This document shows positions 1 through 7,609 of a stretch of DNA of 32,912 bases, in pieces. The position numbers and the translations under genes were made by a program. The first letter of the stretch is position 1; each line of letters begins with the position of its first letter. The notes under the pieces were generated by a model, which worked only from the letters and a program-made list of their open reading frames with translations, was not told where the DNA came from and ran no database searches. The DNA comes from Oscillospiraceae bacterium (lineage in GTDB: Bacteria > Bacillota_A > Clostridia > Oscillospirales > WRJC01): the NCBI GenBank assembly GCA_009782405.1, contig WRJC01000032.1:1-32912 (forward strand), written 5' to 3'.

Positions 1-644
1 TGGTGGTGGGCCAGAACGGCAGCGGGAAGACCACGATGATCAAGCTGCTGTGCAGGCTGTACGACCCCACGGAGGGGGTGATCACGCTCAACGGGTTCGA
101 CATCAGGAAGTACGACTACGGCGAGTACATGGGCATCTTTTCGGTGGTGTTCCAGGACTTCAGGCTGTTCTCGTTCACGCTGGGGCAGAACGTGGCGGCG
201 TCTGCGGAGTACGACGGGGTGCGTGCGGCGGAGTGCCTAACGATGGCAGGGCTGGGGGAGATGCCGAGGGGGCTGGAGACGGCGCTGTACAGGGATTTCG
301 ACGATGGCGGGGTGGAGATATCGGGCGGGGAGGCGCAGAAAGTGGCGCTGGCGCGTGCGCTGTACAAGGATGCGCCGTTCGTGGTGCTCGATGAGCCGAC
401 GGCGGCGCTTGACCCGGTGGCGGAGTCCGAGGTGTACAGCAAGTTCGACGAGATAGCTGGGGGGGGCAAGACGGCGATATACATATCGCACCGGCTGTCG
501 TCGTGCCGGTTCTGCGACGACATAGCGGTGTTCGACGGCGGGGAGCTAATCCAGCGGGGGAGCCACGAGGCGCTGCTGGCCGACGAGAGTGGCAAATACC
601 GCGAGCTCTGGCTCGCCCAGGCCCAGTATTATGCCCTCGATTGA
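1..644 (+). CDS. ABC exporter ATP-binding domain, 5'-truncated by window edge
   Basis: This is the nucleotide-binding domain of an ABC transporter, open at its 5' end; the frame runs through position 3 to a TGA at 642-644. Visible motifs in order are Walker A (VGQNGSGKTT), Q-loop (VVFQDFRLF), the signature as ISGGE rather than LSGGQ, Walker B (FVVLDEP), D-loop and H-loop (YISHRLSS). The ending with RGSHEALL and KYRELW is typical of fused membrane-domain/ATPase exporters of the MsbA/LmrA type, so a transmembrane half probably lies to the left. Substrate unknown. Codons end in G unusually often, unlike the AT-rich genes that follow. Confidence 0.9.
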   Translation, partial: VVGQNGSGKTTMIKLLCRLYDPTEGVITLNGFDIRKYDYGEYMGIFSVVFQDFRLFSFTLGQNVAASAEYDGVRAAECLTMAGLGEMPRGLETALYRDFDDGGVEISGGEAQKVALARALYKDAPFVVLDEPTAALDPVAESEVYSKFDEIAGGGKTAIYISHRLSSCRFCDDIAVFDGGELIQRGSHEALLADESGKYRELWLAQAQYYALD

Positions 645-686
645 ATAAACAAATTGAAAATATAAAATAAAATTTATATTTTCGCA

Positions 687-715
687 TTGAAATTTTTATA
701 ATTATATGATAAAAT
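687..715 (+). promoter_or_regulatory. Sigma-A-like promoter upstream of PD-(D/E)XK gene
   Basis: TTGAAA at 687-692, 17-nt spacer and TAAAAT at 710-715, 25 nt before the ATG at 741 in an otherwise AT-rich gap. Sequence match only. Confidence 0.5.
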
Positions 716-740
716 GAAAATGTGAAAGTGTGGTGAATAT

Positions 741-1598
741 ATGGAAAATATAATAGTGACAAACGACAATCGACCATCAAATTATGTCGTATTCGGTTTA
801 ATTTTCGAGGACAGGCAGATTTTCAAGGAAACTGTAAAATGTATTTTGGGCGATGAACTCAACGATGGCGCCTATATCGTCAGCGAAAAAGAAAACAGAA
901 TGGGGGGCGCATTATATAACAAAATCAGGTTCGATGTATACGCCGAGAGCGACAAGATATACAGCTTGGATATGCAGAACGGCTACACGAGCGACATGAT
1001 ACGCAATAGACTTGTGTATTATGCTTGTCGGGCGGTCGGAAGTCAGGAAGTCAAAAACTCTGAGTATGATAAATTGAAAACGTGTGTAGTAACGTTTATT
1101 TTCGAAAAAAATTCACATAACAGCAAACAGTTTTTGACCAATTATTATATGGCTGCGGATATTGACGGCAAAACCATAAAATACAGCGATTTGTTGAATG
1201 TAGTAGAATTGAATTTGGGATATTATACAGAAACGGATAATACAGATTTGAATATATTGTGCGAATTTTTGAGGATACAGGACAGCAAAAATTTAAAAAA
1301 GTTTTATGAAAAACACACCAACAGCGAATTTGGAAGAATATTATATGACAAGTACATGAAAGTGTCATTAGATAAAGATAGGATAGAAAGGGTGAAATAT
1401 ATGAATTTATATCAAGCAAAATCACAGGTGAAATATCTCAGCGAAAATGACGTTGAATTTCTTTGGAAGCAAAGGGGCGAGGAAATGGCTACAAATATGC
1501 TGAAAAAAAATAAGTACACTATAGAAGAAATATCCGAATCAACAGAAATTACCATCGAAAGAGTAAAAGAATTACAAGATGAACTAACTTTAAACTAA
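741..1598 (+). CDS. PD-(D/E)XK nuclease family transposase-like protein (PDDEXK_2/Rpn type)
   Basis: A 285-residue protein of the PDDEXK_2 group, annotated as Rpn-like nuclease or 'PD-(D/E)XK nuclease family transposase' and common in multiple copies in Clostridia. Supporting features are an N-terminal FKETVKCIL helix, then RFDVYAESDKIYSLDMQ (residues about 64-80) where the catalytic Asp and an acidic-x-Gln motif are expected; the usual EMQ is DMQ here. Next come the MIRNRLVYYACR helix and a C-terminal MLKKNKYTIEEISE tail with an HTH-like IEEISESTEITIERVKEL segment. The gene is AT-rich with a weak ribosome binding site (GGTGA). These proteins are thought to help recombination or spread as selfish genes; activity here is not shown. 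Confidence 0.75.
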   Translation: MENIIVTNDNRPSNYVVFGLIFEDRQIFKETVKCILGDELNDGAYIVSEKENRMGGALYNKIRFDVYAESDKIYSLDMQNGYTSDMIRNRLVYYACRAVGSQEVKNSEYDKLKTCVVTFIFEKNSHNSKQFLTNYYMAADIDGKTIKYSDLLNVVELNLGYYTETDNTDLNILCEFLRIQDSKNLKKFYEKHTNSEFGRILYDKYMKVSLDKDRIERVKYMNLYQAKSQVKYLSENDVEFLWKQRGEEMATNMLKKNKYTIEEISESTEITIERVKELQDELTLN

Positions 1599-1676
1599 CC
1601 GTACCGGAAGCGCGGATGTTTCGCATATGAAAAAAATGAATTATCCCCCATTGCTCGATAAGGAGGTGCATTAACA

Positions 1677-2018
1677 ATGATGCTGGCGGTCATTGCCGTG
1701 ATTTTTGCCCTGTGCGCGATTGTCTTTTTCGCAAAGCCGGTGCTGCGAAAGCTCGACATACCAAAATCCTCGGCGTCGCGGGCGAAAGCGCTGGACAAAA
1801 GGGTATGGGACGGATTGGGGTTGCCGAGCCTTTTCGTGAGGCCGCGCGAGATCGCCCCGAAAAAGGAATACTTCGTCACTTTCACATATATGGTCGATAA
1901 CGAGTGGACGGACGCGGAATTTTCGGTTTCCCAAAAAGATTATGAATCCATTGCCGTGGGCGACGAGGGAATACTCAAGCACCGCTACACGGATTTTGTC
2001 GCCTTTGAACGGTTCTGA
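1677..2018 (+). CDS. DUF2500-like small membrane-anchored protein
   Basis: A 113-residue protein with one N-terminal hydrophobic segment (residues about 2-20) and a soluble domain. The ending YFVTFTYMVDNEWTDAEF...VGDEGILKHRYTDFVAFER has the pattern of DUF2500-type proteins (a YxVTF strand, then a 'G-D-x-G-x-L' turn and an FxxFER end). No enzymatic motif is visible and the role is unknown. Start chosen at 1677 because AAGGAGG at 1660-1666 sits 10 nt upstream; the second ATG at 1680 is also possible. A short GCGCC/GGCGC hairpin follows the stop. Confidence 0.65.
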   Translation: MMLAVIAVIFALCAIVFFAKPVLRKLDIPKSSASRAKALDKRVWDGLGLPSLFVRPREIAPKKEYFVTFTYMVDNEWTDAEFSVSQKDYESIAVGDEGILKHRYTDFVAFERF

Positions 2019-2052
2019 AACGCGCCTGACGGCGCCGAAGCTATAAACCGCA

Positions 2053-2072
2053 GGTTGAATTTTAACTCAACC
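2053..2072. repeat. Inverted repeat upstream of XRE gene promoter
   Basis: GGTTGA at 2053-2058 and TCAACC at 2067-2072 form a 6-bp dyad with an 8-nt AT-rich loop. It lies between the DUF2500-like gene and the promoter of the XRE gene. It could be a weak terminator or an operator; there is no T-tract after it. Confidence 0.3.
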
Positions 2073-2091
2073 GAATTGGAATACACCTCCA

Positions 2092-2120
2092 TTGACAGCT
2101 ATTTGATACTGTTGTATAAT
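2092..2120 (+). promoter_or_regulatory. Consensus sigma-A promoter of the XRE-TPR gene
   Basis: A perfect TTGACA (2092-2097), 17-nt spacer and perfect TATAAT (2115-2120). A 10-bp palindrome ATCACGTGAT (2127-2136) sits at the predicted transcription start, a natural place for an autorepressor operator. Operator function is inferred from position only. Confidence 0.75.
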
Positions 2121-2183
2121 AAAAACATCACGTGATAATAAGTTTAAATTAAAATTTTATTATGCAGGAGGAAAAATTAATTT

Positions 2184-3317
2184 ATGAATAATAATCTAAA
2201 CATAGGGAATAAAATTGCCGGATATCGCCACGAAAAAGGTGCGACGCAAGAACAGCTTGCGGATTACGTCGGCGTTTCGGTCGCAGCCGTAAGCAAATGG
2301 GAAACGGGTCAGAGCTATCCTGATATAACGTTATTGCCGAGTATTGCCGATTTTTTTGAAGTCAGCATCGACAGTCTGCTCGATTACACGATAGCGGATA
2401 ACGAAAAGAAGCTAAAACAGATATATGATTCGATTTTTGAGCCAGTGTCAAACGGCGATTATAACACTGTATTGCCGATTACGCTTGCCGCGCTGAAAAA
2501 ATATCCGAACGATTTATATTTGCTTGAAACTACGGCGGCTATGATAAGCGGCAGGGCGTGGACGAGCGAAACAAAAGAGCAGGATTTTAAAGATGCAATC
2601 AAATATTATGAGCAGGCATTAAAATGCGCCGAAACAAAAGGCGATACGTTTAAGGTTCTTTGGATAAAAAAAGATATAGCGTATCAGCATGATAATCTGG
2701 GCGATACAGAAACGGCGATTAAAAAATTAAACGAGATAAACGACAGTCAAGCGTTTACTTTCGAAATTGCCCGGCTGAAATATAAAATAGGCGAAAAAGC
2801 AGAAGCGAAGCAGTTGGTGCAGGTGCAGCTATGGCATAATGTATTTAATTTATACAGGGTTTCAGGCGAACTCTGCAAGTATTATCATGACGAGGGCAAT
2901 TTTGATATGATGCTCGAGTGTCAGAAATATCATATTGGCTTGATGGCGGATTTAACGAATGATACGCCGAATTATGCCGATGATCTCGTTGCGTCAAGTT
3001 ACTCTGATTATGCTAAAAACCTCAAAAATCTTGAAAGATATGACGAAATGTGGAAAAATCTCGAAAAAGCGGTATATCACGCCGTAAGATTTGACAAAAA
3101 CTCGTCATATAAAATAAACACTATAAAATTCATGGAAGGCTTAGACAACGGAAATACGATGTCAACAAGTTCGGAAAGACTCATAAGCTACGGCATATTA
3201 AATGATATGAGAGAAAATTTCGCGGAGTTTGCCGGGGATTCGCGGTATATTAAGTATTATGAAGAATTAGACGCGGCGAAAAAAACTAAAATTGAAGCGG
3301 GCATTTGGACCGAATAA
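2184..3317 (+). CDS. XRE-family transcriptional regulator with C-terminal TPR-like region
   Basis: A 377-residue regulator. Residues about 8-62 form a Cro/CI-type helix-turn-helix (IAGYRHEKGATQEQLADYVGVS followed by AAVSKWETGQSYPDI) and a short dimerisation tail (FFEVSIDSLL). The remaining ~290 residues are helical with repeated Leu/Tyr/Ala periodicity (for example DAIKYYEQALKCAETKG, AIKKLNEINDSQAFTF, LKNLERYDEMWKNLEKAV), as in tetratricopeptide-type peptide- or protein-sensing regions. This architecture is common in Firmicutes regulators of unknown targets. AGGAGG at 2166-2171 precedes the ATG. No obvious adjacent target; the palindrome at its own start site suggests autoregulation. Confidence 0.85.
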   Translation: MNNNLNIGNKIAGYRHEKGATQEQLADYVGVSVAAVSKWETGQSYPDITLLPSIADFFEVSIDSLLDYTIADNEKKLKQIYDSIFEPVSNGDYNTVLPITLAALKKYPNDLYLLETTAAMISGRAWTSETKEQDFKDAIKYYEQALKCAETKGDTFKVLWIKKDIAYQHDNLGDTETAIKKLNEINDSQAFTFEIARLKYKIGEKAEAKQLVQVQLWHNVFNLYRVSGELCKYYHDEGNFDMMLECQKYHIGLMADLTNDTPNYADDLVASSYSDYAKNLKNLERYDEMWKNLEKAVYHAVRFDKNSSYKINTIKFMEGLDNGNTMSTSSERLISYGILNDMRENFAEFAGDSRYIKYYEELDAAKKTKIEAGIWTE

Positions 3318-3363
3318 TCTATGAAAATAAAATAATTGCACGAAAGTATAAGCATTTTCAATG

Positions 3364-3414
3364 AAAAGCGGCAAGGATTCCCCCGCCTCTTGGGCGGCGG
3401 GAGGAATTGCCGCT
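3364..3414 (-). terminator. Strong hairpin, probable terminator of the minus-strand aromatic operon
   Basis: AGCGGCAA (3367-3374) pairs with TTGCCGCT (3407-3414), with an inner C-rich/G-rich stem (3380-3401). Read on the minus strand, the stem is followed directly by TTTT, as in an intrinsic terminator, and it lies downstream of the Fpg-like gene. A second hairpin (TTTGCCCC at 3421-3428, GGGGCGCAAA at 3432-3441) precedes it. The pair could also be a dispersed intergenic repeat. Confidence 0.5.
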
Positions 3415-3457
3415 GATTGTTTTGCCCCGCAGGGGCGCAAATAATCATGAAAAACAC

Positions 3458-3486
3458 TTGACTTTGCTCCCGTTTTGCGCTATACT
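3458..3486 (+). promoter_or_regulatory. Near-consensus promoter with no gene downstream
   Basis: TTGACT at 3458-3463, 17-nt spacer and TATACT at 3481-3486. Downstream sequence can fold into nested helices (3494-3586) but encodes no credible protein; transcription would run antisense into the Fpg-like gene. Confidence 0.45.
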
Positions 3487-3659
3487 GGTGCTATGTACAT
3501 TGATAAGTGAATAAGGTATGCGGTTCCGAAAGTCAGCCACCTTTCGGGTAAAACTTTATGTGCAAACCGATGTCATTTGCTGTACGCTATGGGAAGTGGT
3601 AGTTGACGCATTGCGACATTATCCGCTATTTTCATTTCGTTATCCTCCCATTATTTATA

Positions 3660-4520
3660 TCACTTCGGCTGGCAATTCGGGCAATAGTACAGTTTCGTCC
3701 CCCCGCCTGCGACAAATTCTATCGGAGCGGCGCATTTCGGGCACGGCTTGCCGTGGCTGCGGGATGTGAACAGCGTCAAGCTTTCATCGTCTTCCCCGCA
3801 TTTCCGCCCGAATATGTCGGTATGGAAGCATATGCGCTTTTCGCTGATATATTCGTCGACGAGAGCTGCGGTATTGTCATAAACGGCCCGTTTTTCGTTT
3901 TCTGTCAGTTTGTTTGCTTTCTTTTTCGGGTGAAGCCCCGACTGCCAAAGTATATAGTTCATCATCGAAGTTCGTATGTCCGTCGCGCCTTTGGCAAGCG
4001 CCATCACTTCGAGAATCGGCATTGTACCGTTGCTATCGAGCCATTTTGTATAGTTTTCGTACGTAAAATCGTTTTTGTCGGCCACTTCGAGGGGAAACTT
4101 GTTTCTAAACGGGTATGAGCCGTTTGTCGCCTCAATGCGGCGTATGCCAAGGCGGCAGCACCATCCGTCCAAACACAGACGGAGCGCGGAACCGTCGTGC
4201 AGCAAAAATTTCAACGTCACGCCGCCGGAAGATGATTTCGGGGCAGGGTCGTCGCCGCAGTCTCCGGCGTTCTCGAAATAGCGCAGCCCGCCGTCGGCGT
4301 AGCCGAATTCGCACAGCCAGCCGCCGTCCGTCGCGATGAAATTCGAGTCCGCGCTCATTATTTTGCCGCCTTTGAACGGATCGGCCTGTTCTTTTGATAT
4401 ATCGAAAAGATTGTATCTGCCGCGGTCCAAGTTGCAAAATACAAAGTCCTTGATTGTTTTGCGCTCTATGTGTTGTTTCATTTGCTTTGTTATGAAAAAG
4501 CTGTTAGGTATCGCCGGCAT
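3660..4520 (-). CDS. Fpg/Nei (endonuclease VIII-like) family protein lacking catalytic residues
   Basis: A 286-residue relative of formamidopyrimidine-DNA glycosylase/endonuclease VIII, base-excision repair enzymes that use an N-terminal Pro and Glu. The C-terminal region matches the family: a helix-two-turn-helix-like segment ending YILWQSGLHPKKKANKLTENEK, a DIFGRK stretch, and a zinc finger CPKCAAPIE...YYCPNC (Cys4). The N-terminus reads MPAIPNS where the family has M-P-E-L-P-E: Pro2 is kept, but Glu3 is Ala and Glu6 is Asn. The usual G-x-G-N before the H2TH is also altered (GATDIRTSMMNYIL). Start taken at 4520 to place Pro at position 2; ATG 4523 fits the AAGGAG spacing slightly better. 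It follows the dehydroquinase gene by about 40 bp on the same strand, so it may be the last gene of the operon. Glycosylase activity is doubtful; DNA binding is plausible. Confidence 0.72.
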   Translation of the reverse strand: MPAIPNSFFITKQMKQHIERKTIKDFVFCNLDRGRYNLFDISKEQADPFKGGKIMSADSNFIATDGGWLCEFGYADGGLRYFENAGDCGDDPAPKSSSGGVTLKFLLHDGSALRLCLDGWCCRLGIRRIEATNGSYPFRNKFPLEVADKNDFTYENYTKWLDSNGTMPILEVMALAKGATDIRTSMMNYILWQSGLHPKKKANKLTENEKRAVYDNTAALVDEYISEKRICFHTDIFGRKCGEDDESLTLFTSRSHGKPCPKCAAPIEFVAGGGTKLYYCPNCQPK

Positions 4521-4561
4521 CATTTCATTCACTCTCCTTAATGTTTCTTTGTAAATTCCAA

Positions 4562-4984
4562 TTATGCAAAAAATTGAATCGCCTCGCGATACCCATCAAA
4601 GCCATTTCCGGCTATTGTCGTTTTACAAGCTTCCGAAGTAAATGAAACCCGCCGGTATGCTTCTCGTCGGCTTATATCCGAAAGATGAACCTCGACGGCC
4701 GGTATCCCAACCGCTTTCAAGGCGTCGGGAATGGCGATGCTTGTATGCGTGTATGCCGCAGGGTTAATTATTATTCCGTCGAACTTGCCATATGCCTGCT
4801 GTATCGCATCCACAATCGAACCCTCGGAGTTTGATTGGAAGCACTCGGTTTCCACTCCGGCGTCATTTGCGGCTTTGGATATAAACGCGAGCAGATCGGC
4901 ATAGGTTTTTTTGCCATAAATCTCCGGCTCGCGCAAACCGAGCATATTTATGTTGGGACCGTTTATGACCAATATCTTTTTCAC
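4562..4984 (-). CDS. aroQ: Type II 3-dehydroquinate dehydratase
   Basis: A 140-residue type II dehydroquinase (EC 4.2.1.10), converting 3-dehydroquinate to 3-dehydroshikimate in the cytosol. Motifs are the N-terminal INGPNINMLGLREPEIYG with its catalytic Tyr region, FQSNSEGSIVDAI, INPAAYTHTS, and EVHLSDISRRE, containing the active-site His of EVH. Length matches the usual 140-150. The start is GTG at 4984, overlapping the stop of the aroE-aroK gene by 4 nt (GTGA), with a GGGGG stretch upstream, so it is probably translationally coupled. It is the last biosynthetic gene of the operon. Confidence 0.95.
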   Translation of the reverse strand: MKKILVINGPNINMLGLREPEIYGKKTYADLLAFISKAANDAGVETECFQSNSEGSIVDAIQQAYGKFDGIIINPAAYTHTSIAIPDALKAVGIPAVEVHLSDISRREAYRRVSFTSEACKTTIAGNGFDGYREAIQFFA

Positions 4985-6219
4985 GATATCGCGCCCCCTT
5001 GAAATAATTCGTATATCCCGGCTGCCGTTTGTTCAACGCCGGAAACCCGGACCGAATAGTCGCACCACTTTGAATACAGCGGCAGACGGGCCTCCGCCAG
5101 CGCGTCGATGCCTTCCTTTTCGGAGAGCGGCCTTCCCGATATTTGCAGCTCGTCGATATTCCTGTCTAAAAAAACAACGATTCCGTTCTGTCTGGCGATA
5201 TTTCGGTTTTTCTGCCGCTTGACGATTCCCCCGCCCGTGGCGACGACCAAACCGCTGCGCTTGCAAATTGTGCGCAGCGCCTCGCTCTCCATGCTGCGAA
5301 ATACTTCTTCGCCATCGTCCGTAAAAATTTGCGGTATCGGCTTATCGGCAGCCTTGGCGACCCAGTCGTCCGTGTCCGCGAACTCTCTTCCCATTTTTTT
5401 CGCGAGAGCCGCGCCGATGCTCGATTTGCCGCATCCGGGCATACCGATCAACACGACATTTTTTGTCATTCGGCCGATTTTGGCAATGATCGCTTCGATT
5501 TGGTTATCGGAAATGGAAGCCTGAACAAATTGCTCCGCCGATTTTTTAGCCTGCGCAACTAACATCGCAAGCCCGTTCACGCCGGCTATCCCGCGTTCTT
5601 TTGCCTGCAATAGCAATTCCGTCCGGGCGGGATTATAAATCAGGTCAATGACGGTTTCGCAGTGTTGGAAGATGCCCAGATCAGAAATCGGCGCAACGCC
5701 GTTGTTCGGGTACATGCCGAGGGGGGTCGTATTGACAATCGCCATCGCGTCGCGGTGATTTGCGATATTCTCATAATTATCGGCCCCGTTTCTCGATATA
5801 ACCACGATTTCTTTTGCGCGCATATCGCGCAATACAGCTTGTACGGTAAGCGACGAGCCGCCGCTTCCCAAAATGATTGTTTTCCCCTCGGCGGGATTAA
5901 ACCCTGTTTTGCCCAATAGATAGGCGAAGCCATAACAATCCGTAGTATCGCCATGCAACGAACCGTCGGCAAGCCGGGTGATTGTGTTTACGCTTCCTGC
6001 GGCGCGCGCGGCATCCGATAAACTGTCGCAAAAAGGAATCACGGCTGTTTTGTAGGGAATTGTGACATTGAGCCCCTCGAAACCGCCGCTTTTCAAAAAC
6101 GCTTCCACTTCATCGGGCCTCTTCTCGTAAAGCCGGTACTCGTAGTCTCCCAATTCAGCATGGATCATTGGCGAGAAGCTGTGCGCAAGGCGCTCCCCCA
6201 AAAGACCAAAACGCCCCAT
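4981..6219 (-). CDS. Bifunctional shikimate dehydrogenase - shikimate kinase fusion (AroE-AroK)
   Basis: A 412-residue fusion of two consecutive shikimate-pathway enzymes. Residues about 1-248 are shikimate dehydrogenase (3-dehydroshikimate + NADPH to shikimate). It has GERLAHSFSPMIH for substrate binding, NVTIPYK with the catalytic Lys, GDTTD with the catalytic Asp, LGSGGSSLTVQAV for NADP binding, and a NGLAMLVAQA end. Residues about 250-412 are shikimate kinase: Walker A GMPGCGKSS, DTDD, the ATGGGIV motif and the GRPLSE lid. The dehydrogenase part is compact for the family. ATG at 6219 is preferred because GGAGG sits 7 nt upstream; it overlaps the chorismate mutase TGA by 1 nt. Fusion should give the two activities at fixed stoichiometry. 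Confidence 0.95.
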   Translation of the reverse strand: MGRFGLLGERLAHSFSPMIHAELGDYEYRLYEKRPDEVEAFLKSGGFEGLNVTIPYKTAVIPFCDSLSDAARAAGSVNTITRLADGSLHGDTTDCYGFAYLLGKTGFNPAEGKTIILGSGGSSLTVQAVLRDMRAKEIVVISRNGADNYENIANHRDAMAIVNTTPLGMYPNNGVAPISDLGIFQHCETVIDLIYNPARTELLLQAKERGIAGVNGLAMLVAQAKKSAEQFVQASISDNQIEAIIAKIGRMTKNVVLIGMPGCGKSSIGAALAKKMGREFADTDDWVAKAADKPIPQIFTDDGEEVFRSMESEALRTICKRSGLVVATGGGIVKRQKNRNIARQNGIVVFLDRNIDELQISGRPLSEKEGIDALAEARLPLYSKWCDYSVRVSGVEQTAAGIYELFQGGAIS

Positions 6220-6494
6220 CAATCCACCTCCGACCTTATCATCTTCTCCTGTTCAAAACGGCTTAGCTCAAACAACAGGGAATACAGCGCATTTACAGAC
6301 GATTTGCGCCCTTCTCCCGCTTTGCGGGATATATTTCCGAGTATCTCCTGCTCGCGAACCGGGTCATATATCGGTATATTATGCCGCCGTTTGTACCGCG
6401 CGATTTCAACGGAAACATCCATCCGCTGCTCGAACAGGCGAATCAGTTCATCGTCGATTTTGTTGATTTGGGACCGCAAATCCTGTAAATCCAT
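6219..6494 (-). CDS. Chorismate mutase, AroQ class (monofunctional)
   Basis: A 91-residue all-helical AroQ-class chorismate mutase (EC 5.4.99.5), converting chorismate to prephenate. It shows the typical LRSQINKIDDELIRLFEQRM helix, an IARYKRRHNIPIYDPVREQEIL segment (conserved Arg/Lys and the D-x-x-R-E pattern) and a short C-terminal helix. No prephenate dehydratase or dehydrogenase domain is attached. It lies 21 bp after aroC, with AAAGGA before the ATG. With tyrA upstream it commits this operon to tyrosine; no pheA is present in the window. Confidence 0.93.
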   Translation of the reverse strand: MDLQDLRSQINKIDDELIRLFEQRMDVSVEIARYKRRHNIPIYDPVREQEILGNISRKAGEGRKSSVNALYSLLFELSRFEQEKMIRSEVD

Positions 6495-6515
6495 AAAAGC
6501 ATTCCTTTCAAAACA

Positions 6516-7607
6516 TCAAAAATGACCGCGCGGTTCCAGCAGCGCATCATAGATCGCAATGGCTGCCGCAGCTTCGACGCACGGAACGGCGCGGGGCACG
6601 ATGCAGGGGTCATGGCGGCCGGCGACGATCAACTTCGTTTCTTCCCGCCGGGACAGGCTGACGCTGTCCTGCTCTGTCGAAATCGACGGCGTCGGCTTGA
6701 ATGCGGCGCGGAGCACCAGAGGCATGCCCGACGTGACGCCCCCCAAAATGCCGCCGTGGTTATTTGTGCGGGTTTGTATTTTATCTCCGCGCATTACAAA
6801 AGCGTCGTTGTTTTCCGAACCGCGCAATCCTGCCGCCGCGAAACCGCTGCCGAACTCCACGCCTTTGACCGCCGGTATGCCGAAAAGTATAGCCGCAAGA
6901 CGGTTTTCCATTCCGCCAAACATAGGTTCCCCGATTCCGGCGGGAAGTCCTGTCGCGGCACATTCAACTATTCCCCCGAGCGAATCGCCGTCTTTTTTCG
7001 CATCTTCGATGGCGGATAGCATTTGCCTTCCAATTTCCGCATCTAACACAGGAAAACCCGCCGACTCCAAAACGCGAATCTCGTTTTCGCTCACATTGAC
7101 GGGGTCGAAAGCCCGGTCGGATATGTTTCCAATTTGCGCGATATGCGCGGCGATATGTATTTTGTCCCGTTTTAAAAGTTGCAGGCATATCCCGCCCGCG
7201 ACGCACAGGGGAGCGGTCAAGCGCCCGGAAAACGCGCCGCCGCCGCGGATATCGTGCGATTGCCCATATTTGATATATGCGGCGTAATCCGCATGGGATG
7301 GGCGCGGGATGTCGCGAAGTTTATCGTAATCCGATGAGTGCGCGCCCGTGTTGCGGATGATCGCCGTCAGCGGCGCACCGCAAGTCGCTCCTTTTTCGAG
7401 TCCCGATAAAAATTCCGGTTCATCGGCTTCCTTGCGTTTTGTGGTGTATGATCCCTGTCCCGGCATACGCCGCCGCATGAATGAGCTCAGCTCATCAAAA
7501 TTTATGGCAAATCCGGCAGGCAGCCCATCGATGGTCACTCCGATGGCAGGGGAATGGGATTGTCCGAAGATTGAAATCCTGAAGTTTTTTCCGTATGTAT
7601 TCGACAT
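6516..7607 (-). CDS. aroC: Chorismate synthase
   Basis: A 363-residue chorismate synthase (EC 4.2.3.5), which eliminates phosphate from EPSP to give chorismate and needs reduced FMN. Family signatures include FGQSHSPAIGV near the N-terminus, RRRMPGQG, RPSHADY, RGGGAFSGRLTA, the FMN-binding NNHGGILGG region, FKPTPSI and GRHDPCIVPRAVP. ATG at 7607 (MSNTYGKNF) is chosen over an upstream in-frame GTG/ATG at 7625 because family proteins begin here. It lies 2 nt after the aroA stop, which explains the short GGGAG ribosome binding site inside aroA. Confidence 0.96.
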   Translation of the reverse strand: MSNTYGKNFRISIFGQSHSPAIGVTIDGLPAGFAINFDELSSFMRRRMPGQGSYTTKRKEADEPEFLSGLEKGATCGAPLTAIIRNTGAHSSDYDKLRDIPRPSHADYAAYIKYGQSHDIRGGGAFSGRLTAPLCVAGGICLQLLKRDKIHIAAHIAQIGNISDRAFDPVNVSENEIRVLESAGFPVLDAEIGRQMLSAIEDAKKDGDSLGGIVECAATGLPAGIGEPMFGGMENRLAAILFGIPAVKGVEFGSGFAAAGLRGSENNDAFVMRGDKIQTRTNNHGGILGGVTSGMPLVLRAAFKPTPSISTEQDSVSLSRREETKLIVAGRHDPCIVPRAVPCVEAAAAIAIYDALLEPRGHF

Positions 7608-7609
7608 GG

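Larger units (their letters stand above)
3318..3659. other. Non-coding stretch with GC hairpins and an orphan promoter-like site
   Basis: No convincing protein gene lies in this 342-bp gap. It holds a long GC-rich hairpin (3367-3414), a second hairpin (3421-3441), and on the plus strand a near-consensus promoter (3458-3486). This is followed by nested complementary segments: GTACA 3495-3499 with TGTAC 3581-3585, CGGTT 3521-3525 with AACCG 3565-3569, and CCGAAAG 3526-3532 with CTTTCGG 3541-3547. On the minus strand there is a GGGAGG ribosome binding site and a 20-codon ORF (start 3635, stop 3573) just after the Fpg-like gene, which may be a remnant or chance. The transcript does not match any RNA family I recognise. 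Confidence 0.45.

Noticed and set aside
3573..3635. 20-codon minus-strand ORF with a good ribosome binding site after the Fpg-like gene
   Set aside because: Too short to identify; it may be the start of a broken gene, but nothing downstream in any frame supports this.
3603..4118. 171-codon plus-strand frame over the Fpg-like gene
   Set aside because: Cys/Phe/Arg-rich translation without motifs; the minus-strand frame has the zinc finger and Fpg-like features.
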